Origin: Planotetraspora kaengkrachanensis
Lineage (GTDB): Bacteria; Actinomycetota; Actinomycetes; Streptosporangiales; Streptosporangiaceae
Length of the DNA: 64,000 bases
Direction: 5' to 3'
Assembly (NCBI RefSeq): GCF_016862895.1
Contig: NZ_BONV01000025.1
Coordinates: forward strand, 141,258-205,257
Below, piece by piece: positions 50,277 through 58,830 of the stretch (position 1 is its first letter; each line of letters starts with the position of its first letter). The translations under genes were made by a program, and so were the position numbers. The notes under the pieces are model-generated. The model saw nothing but the letters and a program-made list of their open reading frames with translations. It was not told where the DNA came from and made no database searches.

Positions 50277-52274
50277 GTGCAGGACGAAGCGACGGTGAGT
50301 GCCACGGACATCGCCCGGCTCGCGGGAGTCGGCCGGGCGGCGGTGAGCAACTGGCGTCGCAGGCACCCCGACTTCCCGCAGCCCGTCGGCGGCACCCCCA
50401 TCAGTCCCGTCTTCGCCCTGCCCGAGGTCGAGTCCTGGCTTCGCGACCAGGGCAAACTCCGCGAGCTTCCCGTCGAGGAGTGGGCCTGGCAGCAGTTGCG
50501 CGCGGAGGCCGGCGACGATCTGCAGCTGGGCGGAGTGCTCGCCAGAGCGGGAGAGGCCCTCGTGCGGGACCACTCCGGCGGGACCGTTTCCACTTCGCCC
50601 GCCGTTCCGACTCCATCCGCTGTTCCGAGCCCGTCCGCCGTGCCGAGCCCGTCCACCGTGCAGAGCTCGCCCGCGGCGACTGCGGCCAACAGGAGCGGCG
50701 CGGCCGAGGCGGTGGCCGATCTGGCGGCCGAGTGGGGCGCCTCACCGGCGTTCGAGTTCCTCCTCGGCCGTTACTGGGAGGCCCAGGGGCGTCGCGCCTC
50801 CGCCACTCCCCCGGAGCTCGCCGCCCTGATGGCCGCGCTCGCGGGTGACGCCGAGACCGTCCTCGACCCCGCCTGCGGCACCGGCGAACTACTCGTCGCC
50901 GCCGCCGAGCGCGGCTCCGCGCGACGCCTGCTCGGGCAGGACGCCGACTCGGAAACGGCGGCGCTGGCCACCGTACGGCTGGCCCTGCGATACGGCACCG
51001 CCGCCGGGACCTCTATCGGGACCACCGTCAGGACCGGGGACTCCCTGCGCGCCGATGCCCTCCCCGGCGTGACGGCCGACGCGGTGCTGTGCGATCCGCC
51101 CTTCCACGTGCGGACGTGGGGACACGAGGAACTGACCGCGGATCCGCGCTGGGAGTACGGACTGCCTCCCCGGCTGGAACCCGAACTGGCCTGGGTGCAG
51201 CACGCGCTTGCGCATGTGGCTCCCGGCGGGCGGGCCGTGGTCCTGATGCCCGCGGTGGCGGCAGGACGCAGGTCGGGCCGCAGGATCCGGGCCCAGCTGC
51301 TGCGCTCGGGGGCTCTGCGCGCCGTCATAGCGCTTTCCGCTCTTCAGCACGTGTGGGTGCTGCGGCGCCCGGAAGGGGGAACGCCCACCACCCTCCTCAT
51401 GATCGATGACGCCGATCGCGAGACGATCGTCGCCACCTGGGAGGCGTACCGCGACGACCCGGACCACGACAGGCCGGGAGTCAGCAGGGCCGTGCCCATC
51501 ATCGACCTCCTCGACGAGGACGTGGACCTCACCCCGGGCCCCCACCTGTCCGTCACGGGATCGGAGCGGACGGCGGAGCGGTTCCTGGAGACCCACGAAC
51601 GCCTGACCGCCCTGCTGGCAAGGCTCGGCGGGCTGCTGCCGGCCGTACGTCCGTCTGCGGACCGGGGGGAGTCGCCGTCCGTCCTGGTCGCCGAGCTCGC
51701 CCGGATCGGCCATCTCACCATCCATCAGGCGCCGTCGCGAAGGGACTCGGACGAGGGCGGTGCCGACGGGCTGCCGTTACTCACCGTGGAGGACGTCATC
51801 GAGGGGCGGCCCGCGTCCGCCCGGATGTCCCCCTCCGACGGGCGCTGGATCGCCACGCGGGCCGGTGACGTCGTGATCGCGGCGACCGCCCACCGTTTCG
51901 CCGCCCGGGTCGTCGAGGCCGACGGAGCCCTGCTCGGACCGCAACTGTCCCTGCTGCGGATCGACCCGGAGCGGCTCGACCCGTACTTCCTCGCCGGCGT
52001 GCTCGGCAGTTCCGCGAACGCGCGCACGTCGACCGTTCAGACGACGGGAACCGCCGGCCGTGTGGACATCCGGCGCGCGCGGGCACCCCGCCTGCCGATC
52101 GAAGAGCAGCGCCGCTACGGCGTCGCGTTCCGCCGGATGGCGGAGTTCGAGTCGGCGCTGCGCGCCACGGTCTCCCTCGGAGAGCAGATGGCCCACCTCC
52201 TGGCCGACGGGACGGCCGACGGGACTCTCGTCCCGGCACCGGGCGAGGTCCCCGCCGCCTGGCCCGTGATCTAG
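50277..52274 (+). CDS. HTH-N6 adenine DNA methyltransferase-specificity fusion, copy 2
   Basis: 665-residue paralogue of the methyltransferase at 9399-11558, with the same three parts: HTH with GRAAVSNWRRR, HsdM-like core with DPACGTG (about 197) and DPPF (about 272), and HsdS-like C-terminus with GPQLSLLRIDP and RRARAPRLPIEEQ. GTG 50277 has GAGAGGGG upstream and aligns residue for residue with the other copy's start; ATG 50232 would add 15 unmatched residues. A Pro/Ser linker with 18-bp repeats follows the HTH (about 50590-50670). It is followed by a Ser/Thr kinase gene, as is copy 1. Confidence 0.85.
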   Translation: MQDEATVSATDIARLAGVGRAAVSNWRRRHPDFPQPVGGTPISPVFALPEVESWLRDQGKLRELPVEEWAWQQLRAEAGDDLQLGGVLARAGEALVRDHSGGTVSTSPAVPTPSAVPSPSAVPSPSTVQSSPAATAANRSGAAEAVADLAAEWGASPAFEFLLGRYWEAQGRRASATPPELAALMAALAGDAETVLDPACGTGELLVAAAERGSARRLLGQDADSETAALATVRLALRYGTAAGTSIGTTVRTGDSLRADALPGVTADAVLCDPPFHVRTWGHEELTADPRWEYGLPPRLEPELAWVQHALAHVAPGGRAVVLMPAVAAGRRSGRRIRAQLLRSGALRAVIALSALQHVWVLRRPEGGTPTTLLMIDDADRETIVATWEAYRDDPDHDRPGVSRAVPIIDLLDEDVDLTPGPHLSVTGSERTAERFLETHERLTALLARLGGLLPAVRPSADRGESPSVLVAELARIGHLTIHQAPSRRDSDEGGADGLPLLTVEDVIEGRPASARMSPSDGRWIATRAGDVVIAATAHRFAARVVEADGALLGPQLSLLRIDPERLDPYFLAGVLGSSANARTSTVQTTGTAGRVDIRRARAPRLPIEEQRRYGVAFRRMAEFESALRATVSLGEQMAHLLADGTADGTLVPAPGEVPAAWPVI

Positions 52275-52450
52275 AGGCACGTGATCCGGGGGCCCTCTAT
52301 GGACGGCTCTCGACGGCGGCGTGAACCGGGGAAGACATCGCCTCGGATCGCGATACCGTCTGTGCAGGCTTCGGGTGATTCGCCCGTACGCGCGCCTCGG
52401 CGGCCGCGACCAAGCCGGGCTGGACGATGCCTCTGCGACGAGGAGAGAAC

Positions 52451-53953
52451 GTGGGGCGCCACACGGTTCTGGCCGGACGCTACGAGCTGCTGAGCCCGCT
52501 CGGCCGGGGCGGCATGGGCCAGGTCTGGGAAGGACAGGACCAGCGGCTCGGACGGCGGGTAGCGGTCAAGCTCCTCACCCGTGAAGTGCTGGCTGACCGC
52601 GCGGAGCCGAACGATCTGGTCCGCAGGTTCGCCCGTGAGGCCGCCGTCATGGCGGGTCTGCAGCATCCAGGGGTGCCCGCCGTGTACGACGCGGGGACCT
52701 ACGACGGCGGGCTCTTCCTCGTCCTGGAGCTGGTCGACGGCTGCACGCTCGGCGACCTCATCGCGGAGCAGGGGCCGCTCCCCGTCGCCTGGGCGGCCGG
52801 CATCGCGGCCCAGATGGCGGCGGTGCTCACCTCGGCGCACGAACGCCGGTTCGTCCACAGGGACGTGAAGCCGCAGAACGTCATGCTCACCCGGGACGGG
52901 ACCGTCAAGGTCCTCGACTTCGGCGTGGCCGCCCTGCTCGACCAGGCCGAGATGTTGCGGATCACGAGCACGGGAGAGACCATCGGCACCCTCGCCTACA
53001 TGGCGCCCGAGCAGCTGCACAGCCGGGACACGACCCCGCGCACGGACCTCTACGCCCTGGGCTGCGTGCTCTACGAGATGCTCGCGGGCGCGCCGATGTT
53101 CGAGGCGACCTCGCCGGGCGCCCTCATCCACAAGCATCTCTCGCAGACCCCGGCACCCCTGCTCCGCGAGGACGTGCACCCGGAGTTGGAGAGGCTGGTG
53201 ATGCAACTGCTGGAGAAGGAGCCCGAACAGCGGCCCGCGGACGCGAGGGAGACCTACGACCGGCTCCTGCCGTACGTGACGACGGGCCCGGGGCCGCTCG
53301 GTGACGTCGATCCGGTCCAGAACGGGCAGAGCGGCATGCACCTCTACTCCCGCGTCCTCGTCCGGCTCTCCTCTCCGGCGGGCGCCGCGCCGACCGGCCA
53401 CGCGGCGGGCGAGACGCCGGGCGAGCACTGGGCGCCGCACGCCGGGAACGCGTACGGCGCGGTTCCGCCCAGCACGGGGGACGCCGGTTTCCGGTGGCCG
53501 CGGCCGGACGCAGTCCCTTCGGCTCCCCGGTACGGGCGCGCCGGAAGGGCCACGCACGACCCGTACGGCACGGGAGCGCCACAACACGCGACCGAGCCGC
53601 GAGCACCCCGCGGCGCCGTCTGGACGTTCACGCACAGTCTGTGGATCGCCCCGACCCTGCTGTTCGGCGTGGGCGCCTGGTTGTCGTTCGCGTACATCGC
53701 GGCCCGGCACCGCCGGCCGTCCTGGCTGATCGCCGCGCTCACCTATCTCGCCCTGGCGATCGTCTCGATCGCGCTCATCGGATCCGCACCCGAACTGGGG
53801 AACCCGCATGAGGCCGACCCCCCGCAGGTCACGATCGGCGTGGTGCTGATCCTCCTGCTGTGGCCGGCGGGATTCGTCCACGCACTCTGGATCAACGCGA
53901 CCACCCGGTTGCCGCTGCGCGCCCGCATGGAGGACGAGCTGCGACAGCGCTGA
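52451..53953 (+). CDS. Membrane-anchored Ser/Thr kinase, module copy 2
   Basis: 500-residue Hanks kinase: catalytic domain about 8-275 (LGRGGMGQVW, VAVKLL, HRDVKPQN, DFGVA, MAPEQ), a tail LYSRVLVRL shared with the soluble kinase at 8467, a Gly/Pro-rich linker, and three C-terminal membrane helices (about 397-419, 425-447, 460-482). GTG 52451 is chosen because AGGAG lies five bases upstream. It is 176 bp after the methyltransferase on the same strand, repeating the order of module 1 but with membrane attachment added. It ends in the first of three 12-bp repeats (53949-53984). Confidence 0.9.
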   Translation: MGRHTVLAGRYELLSPLGRGGMGQVWEGQDQRLGRRVAVKLLTREVLADRAEPNDLVRRFAREAAVMAGLQHPGVPAVYDAGTYDGGLFLVLELVDGCTLGDLIAEQGPLPVAWAAGIAAQMAAVLTSAHERRFVHRDVKPQNVMLTRDGTVKVLDFGVAALLDQAEMLRITSTGETIGTLAYMAPEQLHSRDTTPRTDLYALGCVLYEMLAGAPMFEATSPGALIHKHLSQTPAPLLREDVHPELERLVMQLLEKEPEQRPADARETYDRLLPYVTTGPGPLGDVDPVQNGQSGMHLYSRVLVRLSSPAGAAPTGHAAGETPGEHWAPHAGNAYGAVPPSTGDAGFRWPRPDAVPSAPRYGRAGRATHDPYGTGAPQHATEPRAPRGAVWTFTHSLWIAPTLLFGVGAWLSFAYIAARHRRPSWLIAALTYLALAIVSIALIGSAPELGNPHEADPPQVTIGVVLILLLWPAGFVHALWINATTRLPLRARMEDELRQR

Positions 53954-53993
53954 TCGGAGGGCTGATCGGAGGGCTGATAAGCGGCTCGGGGTC

Positions 53994-54296
53994 CTAGGGC
54001 TCGGACTTGTCGGGCTCACCCGGTGGCCGGTGCTCCGCAGCGATGCCGATGCGGCGGGGCTCGGCCGGGTGAGACTCCACGCCGTGGTAGGTCGCACTCC
54101 CCAGTCGGATGATCGTCTCTGCGGGCTGTCCCGTGTCCTCCTGTGCCTGCAGCCGTTCGAGGTCGGCGGCCGGGACCAGCGCCACGATGGGCTTTCCGTG
54201 CCGGGTCATGACGATGCGCTCCCCGCCATACGCGACACGGTTCACCAGCTCGGCGAAGACGGCGCGAGCTTGCGTGACAGGGATCTCTTCCTCCAT
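53994..54296 (-). CDS. Phd/YefM-type antitoxin, orphan
   Basis: 100-residue protein with the Phd/YefM DNA-binding fold ([17 protein letters not shown]...[17 protein letters not shown]). Antitoxins of this family neutralise Doc/RelE toxins and repress their own operon. No toxin follows; the nearest downstream gene is the convergent kinase. The C-terminal 40 residues are a disordered, charged tail. It is divergent from clpP over a 65-bp palindromic region, so it may repress both, and its turnover could involve that protease. Confidence 0.85.
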   Translation of the reverse strand: MEEEIPVTQARAVFAELVNRVAYGGERIVMTRHGKPIVALVPAADLERLQAQEDTGQPAETIIRLGSATYHGVESHPAEPRRIGIAAEHRPPGEPDKSEP

Positions 54297-54327
54297 CGCT
54301 CCAACATAGCAGTCCGTATGTAATGTA

Positions 54328-54352
54328 CGTTCTGTATATTCTGTACAGAACG
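54328..54352. promoter_or_regulatory. Palindromic operator upstream of clpP
   Basis: Inverted repeat CGTTCTGTA-N7-TACAGAACG (54328-54336 and 54344-54352), overlapping a perfect 12-bp palindrome TTCTGTACAGAA (54339-54350). That makes three TTCTGTA half-sites ten bases apart, right over a TATATT -10 candidate and the clpP ribosome-binding site. The binding protein is unknown; the adjacent Phd antitoxin is one candidate. Confidence 0.6.
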
Positions 54353-54361
54353 GAGCTGCTC

Positions 54362-54991
54362 ATGATCCGCCCTGCCAGCCGCCCTGCCAGCCGCCATGTC
54401 CTGCCGGAGGTCGTTGAAAGGACCAGTCACGGCACGATCGTGATGGATCCCTACTCGAAACTCCTGGCAGGAAGGATCATCTTTCTCGGCACCCCGATCG
54501 ACGACACCAGCGCCAACGACGTGATGGCACAGATGCTCTATCTCGACTACGACAACCCCGAGCGGGACATTTCGCTTTACATCAACTCCCCCGGCGGCTC
54601 GTTCACCGCGATGATGGCGATCTACGACACCATGCAGCTCGTCGCCGCGGACGTGGAGACCGTCTGCATGGGTCAGGCCGCCTCTGCCGCCGCCGTCCTG
54701 CTGGCGGCCGGAACCCCCGGCAAGCGGTTGGCCCTGCCACGCTCGCGCGTCCTCATTCACCAGCCCTCCAGCGAGGGGCAGGGGCAGTTCAGCGACCTGG
54801 AGATCCACGCTCGGGAGATCTTGCGAGCGCGGGCGCTGACGGAAACACTGCTCGCCGAGCACACAGGACAGAGCGAGGAGCGTGTCCGGCGTGACATCGA
54901 GCGGGACAAGATCCTTAACGCGAACGAGGCCATCGCCTACGGCATCGTCGACGCGATGGTCGACTCCCGCAAGAAGGTCCCGATCTGGTGA
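54362..54991 (+). CDS. clpP: ATP-dependent Clp protease proteolytic subunit, orphan
   Basis: 209-residue ClpP peptidase. The catalytic triad is visible: S108 in [15 protein letters not shown]133 in LIHQPS, and D182 in the RRDIERD region. The SLYINSPGG strand is conserved. ATG 54362 has GGAG upstream. It lacks an adjacent clpP partner or clpX, unlike the housekeeping clpP1P2-clpX operon, so it is a secondary paralogue. A palindromic operator overlaps its promoter and a strong hairpin follows it. Confidence 0.93.
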   Translation: MIRPASRPASRHVLPEVVERTSHGTIVMDPYSKLLAGRIIFLGTPIDDTSANDVMAQMLYLDYDNPERDISLYINSPGGSFTAMMAIYDTMQLVAADVETVCMGQAASAAAVLLAAGTPGKRLALPRSRVLIHQPSSEGQGQFSDLEIHAREILRARALTETLLAEHTGQSEERVRRDIERDKILNANEAIAYGIVDAMVDSRKKVPIW

Positions 54992-55002
54992 GGCGCCGGC
55001 GA

Positions 55003-55035
55003 CCGGGCATTACGCGCCGGGCGCGTAATGCCCGG
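55003..55035 (+). terminator. 15-bp perfect stem terminator of clpP
   Basis: Arms 55003-55017 and 55021-55035 (CCGGGCATTACGCGC and complement) with a three-base loop, 12 bp after the clpP stop. Confidence 0.75.
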
Positions 55036-55066
55036 CTCCGTGCGGGATCACCTCGAGGCCGATGAG

Positions 55067-55102
55067 AAAAGGGCGGGACTCCATCAAAGTGGAGACCCGC
55101 CC
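55067..55102 (-). terminator. tRNA terminator with T-run
   Basis: Stem GGGCGGG-A-CTCCA / TGGAG-A-CCCGCCC (55071-55102, one A/A mismatch). On the minus strand it is followed by a TTTT run (55067-55070). It lies about 50 bp downstream of the tRNA-Arg gene and is a good intrinsic terminator for it. Confidence 0.7.
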
Positions 55103-55151
55103 ATTTCTTCGCCATTCGCCTTGATCAACCAACTAGTCGATCAAGAGTGTG

Positions 55152-55223
55152 TGCCCCCTGCAAGATTCGAACTTGCGCTCCCGGCTCCGGAGGCCGGTGC
55201 TCTATCCCCTGAGCTAAGGGGGC
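55152..55223 (-). tRNA. tRNA-Arg (anticodon CCG)
   Basis: Full cloverleaf on the minus strand: acceptor stem GCCCCCT/AGGGGGC, D-arm GCTC...GAGC, anticodon stem CCGGC/GCCGG with loop CTCCGGA (anticodon CCG, reads CGG), T-arm GCAAG-TTCGAAT-CTTGC. The CCA end is not encoded. tRNA 3' ends are common integration sites, but no integrase is nearby. Confidence 0.95.
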
Positions 55224-55364
55224 TCAACAACGTGACAAGGTTACCAGCACTTGCGGGCGATCTCACCACGATAGGACGCCCTGACGGGCTCGCCCACATT
55301 CAGATCCTCAAAACGGCACGTGAACCCCCGCTCAGGGGTTAGCTTTGCGGCCGTGGGTGAGCTT

Positions 55365-55742
55365 ATGGGGCGAGTGCTGGTCGTGGATGACGACGAGGTC
55401 ATCCGGCAGCTGATCGCGGTCAACCTGACCTTGGAAGGGTTCGAGGTCGAGACCGCATATGACGGGCAGGACTGCATCGACCGTGTACACGACGTCGATC
55501 CTGACGTCATCACCCTCGACGTCATGATGCCGCGCCTCGACGGGTGGGAGACCGCGACCAGGCTGCGGACCGACCAGAGCACCCGCCACATCAAGGTCGT
55601 CCTCATCACGGCCCGCGCGCAGGAGGACGACCGACGGCGAGGCCTCGGCATCGGCGTCGACGCCTATCTCACCAAGCCGTTCGATCCGGCCGAGCTGATC
55701 GAACTCGTCCGCGACCTCGCCAAGGGCACCGGCCCGGAGTGA
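55365..55742 (+). CDS. Single-domain response regulator (CheY-like)
   Basis: 125-residue receiver domain without output domain: acidic triad D8-D10, phospho-acceptor D52 (TLDVMMPRLDG), and LTKPFDP with the conserved Lys. ATG 55365 has GGTGAG upstream; GTG 55353 would add four residues. No histidine kinase is adjacent. The last codons lie in the first unit of a 14-bp tandem repeat that also supplies the stop codon. Confidence 0.92.
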   Translation: MGRVLVVDDDEVIRQLIAVNLTLEGFEVETAYDGQDCIDRVHDVDPDVITLDVMMPRLDGWETATRLRTDQSTRHIKVVLITARAQEDDRRRGLGIGVDAYLTKPFDPAELIELVRDLAKGTGPE

Positions 55743-55820
55743 CCGACCCGGAGTGACCGACCCGGAGTGACCGACCCGGAGTGACCGACCCGGAGTGACC
55801 GACCCGGAGTGACCGACCCG
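55737..55820. repeat. Six-copy 14-bp tandem repeat
   Basis: GAGTGACCGACCCG repeated six times without a mismatch (55737-55820). The first unit contains the TGA stop of the receiver gene, so copy number does not change the protein. Perfect identity suggests recent expansion. Confidence 0.92.
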
Positions 55821-56367
55821 GGGCCGAGCAAGCCGGAATGACAGCGTAGGCCTGAGCGGGTCGCATTCCGGCAATCAGCGCTTTAGATGCCTTTACCGGC
55901 AATACTGTGAATAAGGCGATTAACAGGGTAAGCCCGGAACAAAGGGACAACGGCAGCCGACCATCGCATTTCGGCGGCTGACCTCGATCCCGATTTCTTC
56001 GCACGCCCTTCGAGTCAGAGACGGCTCACCTGGGCGGAGCCCGTGCCGGCTCCGCACACGTATCCGAACATCTCCGATCGCCTCGATCTGATCACCTCTG
56101 TTCATCTCGCACACCTCGGCGATCTCGACAGTTCGACACTTCGACGCCTCGATGCATCCGGCGCACCTCGCCGCTTCCTGCTACGCCCCTGTGAACCTCA
56201 CCGCGTCCGACGTGGCTCTGAACGGCCCTGAACGGCTCCGAACACGGCTCTGAACACGGCTCTGAACGGTCCTGAACAGCTCTGAGCACGAAACGCAACA
56301 GGTCGGCGGCGTACACGGCGGTGGCCGTGAGCCGGTGACCGAACCCAGCGACGGGGAGGGAATCTCG
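55821..56367. other. Intergenic stretch without supported gene
   Basis: About 550 bp between the receiver gene repeat and the DUF5666-like gene. No open frame here has convincing codon bias or a family match. The right part holds degenerate 12-bp repeats (56214-56287). The left part is somewhat AT-richer (55870-55960) and may hold promoters. Confidence 0.5.
56214..56287. repeat. Degenerate 12-bp tandem repeat
   Basis: Units of the GGCTCTGAACAC type repeated about five times with substitutions (clearest at 56234-56269), upstream of the DUF5666-like gene. Confidence 0.7.
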
Positions 56368-57063
56368 ATGCCTGAGCCCGGAATCCGCCCACCTGAGTTC
56401 CCCGGCAGACGGCCCACGCGACGGAAAGCGTCGCACAAGCTCATCCTCGGAGTCGGCACGGCTCTCGTCGTCGCCACGGGCGTGGGAGTGGCGGCCGCGG
56501 GCAACCTGTCGAGCCAGTCGAGCCAGGCCCAGCCGACTCCCAGCCCGTCCGACATGGAGACGGGAGGGCCGGTAAGCCCGCCTCAGACGTCTCCCGGCGC
56601 GCCCACATCCGGGCCCCAGCAGCAGATGCAGGGCCCGTTCAACGCCATCCACGGCCAACTCGTGGTCCCGAAGCAGGGGGGCGGCTACCAGACCGTCACC
56701 ACGCAGACCGGCGTCGTGACGTCGATCCAGCAGAACTCGGTATCGGTCAAGAGCGAGGACGGCTTCGCCCGCACCTACACGATCGACGCCAACACCCGCA
56801 TCTGCGCCGGCCGCGACGGACTGACCGGGGTCAAATCGGGACACAAGGTCTGGGTGATCAGCGCCGCTCAGGGCAACACCTCCACGGCGATGTTGCTCGC
56901 GGACCTGACCCAGCCCCCGTGGCCGCCGTGGGCCGGTGGCGCGGTGACGTCGCCGCAGCCCACCGCGCCCGTGCCGTCCGGTTACGAATCCGGGCCGCCG
57001 ACGGTGTCTCCGGCGCCGGGTGAGTCCGAGCCGGTCGAGCCCACGGAGGAGCCGACCGACTGA
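56368..57063 (+). CDS. DUF5666-like membrane-anchored secreted protein
   Basis: 231-residue protein: basic N-terminus (RRPTRRKASHK), one membrane helix (about 28-50), a Ser/Pro/Gln linker, a beta-rich DUF5666-like domain (about 102-185, VVTSIQQNSVSVKSEDGFARTYTIDANT) and a Pro/Ser/Glu-rich tail. The domain is OB/SH3-like in related proteins and its function is unknown. ATG 56368 has GGGGAGGG at good spacing; GTG 56335 is less likely. Probably extracytoplasmic. Confidence 0.75.
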   Translation: MPEPGIRPPEFPGRRPTRRKASHKLILGVGTALVVATGVGVAAAGNLSSQSSQAQPTPSPSDMETGGPVSPPQTSPGAPTSGPQQQMQGPFNAIHGQLVVPKQGGGYQTVTTQTGVVTSIQQNSVSVKSEDGFARTYTIDANTRICAGRDGLTGVKSGHKVWVISAAQGNTSTAMLLADLTQPPWPPWAGGAVTSPQPTAPVPSGYESGPPTVSPAPGESEPVEPTEEPTD

Positions 57064-57263
57064 CGCCACCGGGCACCTGGAATGGAGCGGCCTGCGCGGG
57101 GAGGATGAGTACCCGCGCAGGTCGCTTCGTTCCTGATGATCCCCTGTGCCGATTCCGACGTCACTGCCGCCCCACTGATTTCCATGGCACGCCGCTCTCC
57201 GGCTGGTACGGCATGCCGGAGTGCGGCGGTAGCCCGGACGGGGCAGCCGGGCGGGACGACCGG

Positions 57264-57293
57264 GTCGGCGGGCGTCGGCGGGCGTCGGCGGGC
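57264..57293. repeat. Three-copy 10-bp tandem repeat
   Basis: GTCGGCGGGC three times in a row without mismatch, upstream of the LacI-type operator region. Confidence 0.8.
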
Positions 57294-57368
57294 GGAAACG
57301 CTCTCAGTCCCACTGAGGGAGCCCGTGTCCACTCCAGATCGACAGATTGAAAATCTTTCCGCAAGGTT

Positions 57369-57382
57369 TGGGAGCGCTCCCC
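57369..57382. promoter_or_regulatory. CebR-type operator box
   Basis: TGGGAGCGCTCCCC matches 13 of 14 bases of the actinomycete CebR operator TGGGAGCGCTCCCA, which controls cellobiose/beta-glucoside genes. A CebR-like repressor gene starts 353 bp downstream; no sugar-uptake gene is adjacent. Confidence 0.65.
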
Positions 57383-57734
57383 CTCACTCACCGCCGTCTC
57401 AAGCGGATGCCCTCCGGGCGGACCAAGCCTGACGTGCACGTTCATCCCGGCGGGCGCCCCGCAGGCTCACCCGGGGAGACCCCGGCCGGCCGGGATGAGC
57501 GGACCGCGAGGGGCGCCGCACGGTCTGCGGGTCCTCGGCACCGGCCTTCTCCGGGCTCCATCGTCGTGACCATCTCGTAGGGTCACTCCAGGAGAATCTC
57601 AGGCGGGCCCCAGGTTCCGGCACGAACGTCGGGATCGACGGGCACCGCCGTCGGGACGCGTTGGCGCGTTCCCGGGGGGACGCGCTCAGTGGCATGCGGG
57701 AGGTCATCACATGCAGCGGTCGACAGGGGGGCGC

Positions 57735-58730
57735 ATGAAGCGGCCGACTCTGGAGGCGGTCGCCGCGCGGGCGGGGGTGTCCCGTGCCACGGTCTCCCGG
57801 GTCGTCAACGGCCAGACGACCGTCACCCCGCAGATCCGAGATGTGGTGATGCGGGCGATCGACGAGCTGGGCTACGTGCCCAACTCGGCGGCGCGCAGTC
57901 TCGTGACCCAGCGGACCGACTCGATCGCCCTGGTCGTCTCCGAGCCGTCGACCCGGGTCTTCTCCGACGACCCGATGTTCTCCACGGTCATCAGGGCGGC
58001 CAGCATCGAACTCGAGGCCTCCGACCGGCAGGTCGTGCTGATGCTCGCCGGATCCCCTGAGAGTCACTCCAGGATCGAGCGCTACATCGCCAGCGGCCAC
58101 GTCGACGGGGTCATGCTGATCTCCATGCACGGTGCCGACCCCCTCCCCGCCGCCATCGCGCGCATGGGGGTGCCCGCCGTCTCCTACGGCCGGCCCGCCG
58201 TCCCCGTGGCGCTCCCCTACGTCGACAACGACAACATCGGCGGCGCGGAGAAGGCCGTACGGCACCTGCTCGACCGGGGTCGCAGGCGCATCGCCACCAT
58301 CGCCGGGCCGCAGGACATGATCGGCGGGCAGGACCGGCTGACCGGGTACCGCAACGCGCTGCGCGACTCCGACCGCCGCTCCATCGTGGCGGTCGGGGAC
58401 TTCACCCGTGAGTCCGGCGCCATCGCGATGCGGCAACTGCTCGAGGACGACCCGAACCTGGACGCCGTGTTCATCGGCAACGACCTCATGGCGATCGGCG
58501 CCCTGCAGTCGTTGCGCCTGTCCGGCCGGCGCGTTCCCGACGACGTCGCGGTGGTCGGCTTCGACGACATCGAGGCCGCCCGTTACACCGAACCGCCGCT
58601 GACGACGATCAGACACCCGATCATCGAGCAGGCGAACGCGATGGTGCGGCTGCTGCTCGCCCTGTTCCAGGGCGGGCCGGCGGACCCGGTGATCCTGCCG
58701 ACCGAACTCGTGATCCGCGAGTCGGCCTGA
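57735..58730 (+). CDS. LacI family repressor, CebR-like
   Basis: 331-residue LacI/GalR regulator: HTH with TLEAVAARAGVSRATVSRVV and hinge PNSAARSLVTQRTDSIA, then a periplasmic-binding-protein-like effector domain. The whole sequence has the CebR/BglR flavour known from actinomycetes (DPMFSTVIRAAS..., RLTGYRNALR, VGFDDIEAARYTEPPLTT). ATG 57735 follows GGGGGG. A CebR-type box lies upstream, so autorepression relieved by a beta-glucoside is likely; that ligand is inference. It is convergent with, not upstream of, the D-amino-acid operon. Confidence 0.9.
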   Translation: MKRPTLEAVAARAGVSRATVSRVVNGQTTVTPQIRDVVMRAIDELGYVPNSAARSLVTQRTDSIALVVSEPSTRVFSDDPMFSTVIRAASIELEASDRQVVLMLAGSPESHSRIERYIASGHVDGVMLISMHGADPLPAAIARMGVPAVSYGRPAVPVALPYVDNDNIGGAEKAVRHLLDRGRRRIATIAGPQDMIGGQDRLTGYRNALRDSDRRSIVAVGDFTRESGAIAMRQLLEDDPNLDAVFIGNDLMAIGALQSLRLSGRRVPDDVAVVGFDDIEAARYTEPPLTTIRHPIIEQANAMVRLLLALFQGGPADPVILPTELVIRESA

Positions 58731-58830
58731 GTGGATCCCGCCCGGGTCCGAACGGCCTGGCGGCGGCGTCATCGATGGCTGCCCGGGACGGCCGGCCTGG
58801 ACTGCAGGCCCGGACCGCCGGCCTGGACCG

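Larger units (their letters stand above)
57064..57734. other. 671-bp gap before LacI gene, regulatory
   Basis: No convincing gene. It contains a 10-bp tandem repeat (57264-57293), a GGAAACGCTCTC element and CTCAGT-CCC-ACTGAG hairpin (57294-57317), and a near-perfect CebR-type box (57369-57382). The remainder (57383-57734) shows nothing I can assign. Confidence 0.5.

Noticed and set aside
55152..55223. tRNA-Arg as an integration (att) site of a mobile element
   Set aside because: No integrase, excisionase or duplicated tRNA 3' end is visible in the window.
55920..56114. 64-residue minus-strand frame in the gap before the DUF5666-like gene
   Set aside because: Irregular codon bias, no family match and no translation signal; treated as non-coding.
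57105..57580. Several short frames around the CebR-type box
   Set aside because: Low-complexity Arg/Pro-rich translations overlapping regulatory repeats; none has a ribosome-binding site or a recognisable domain.
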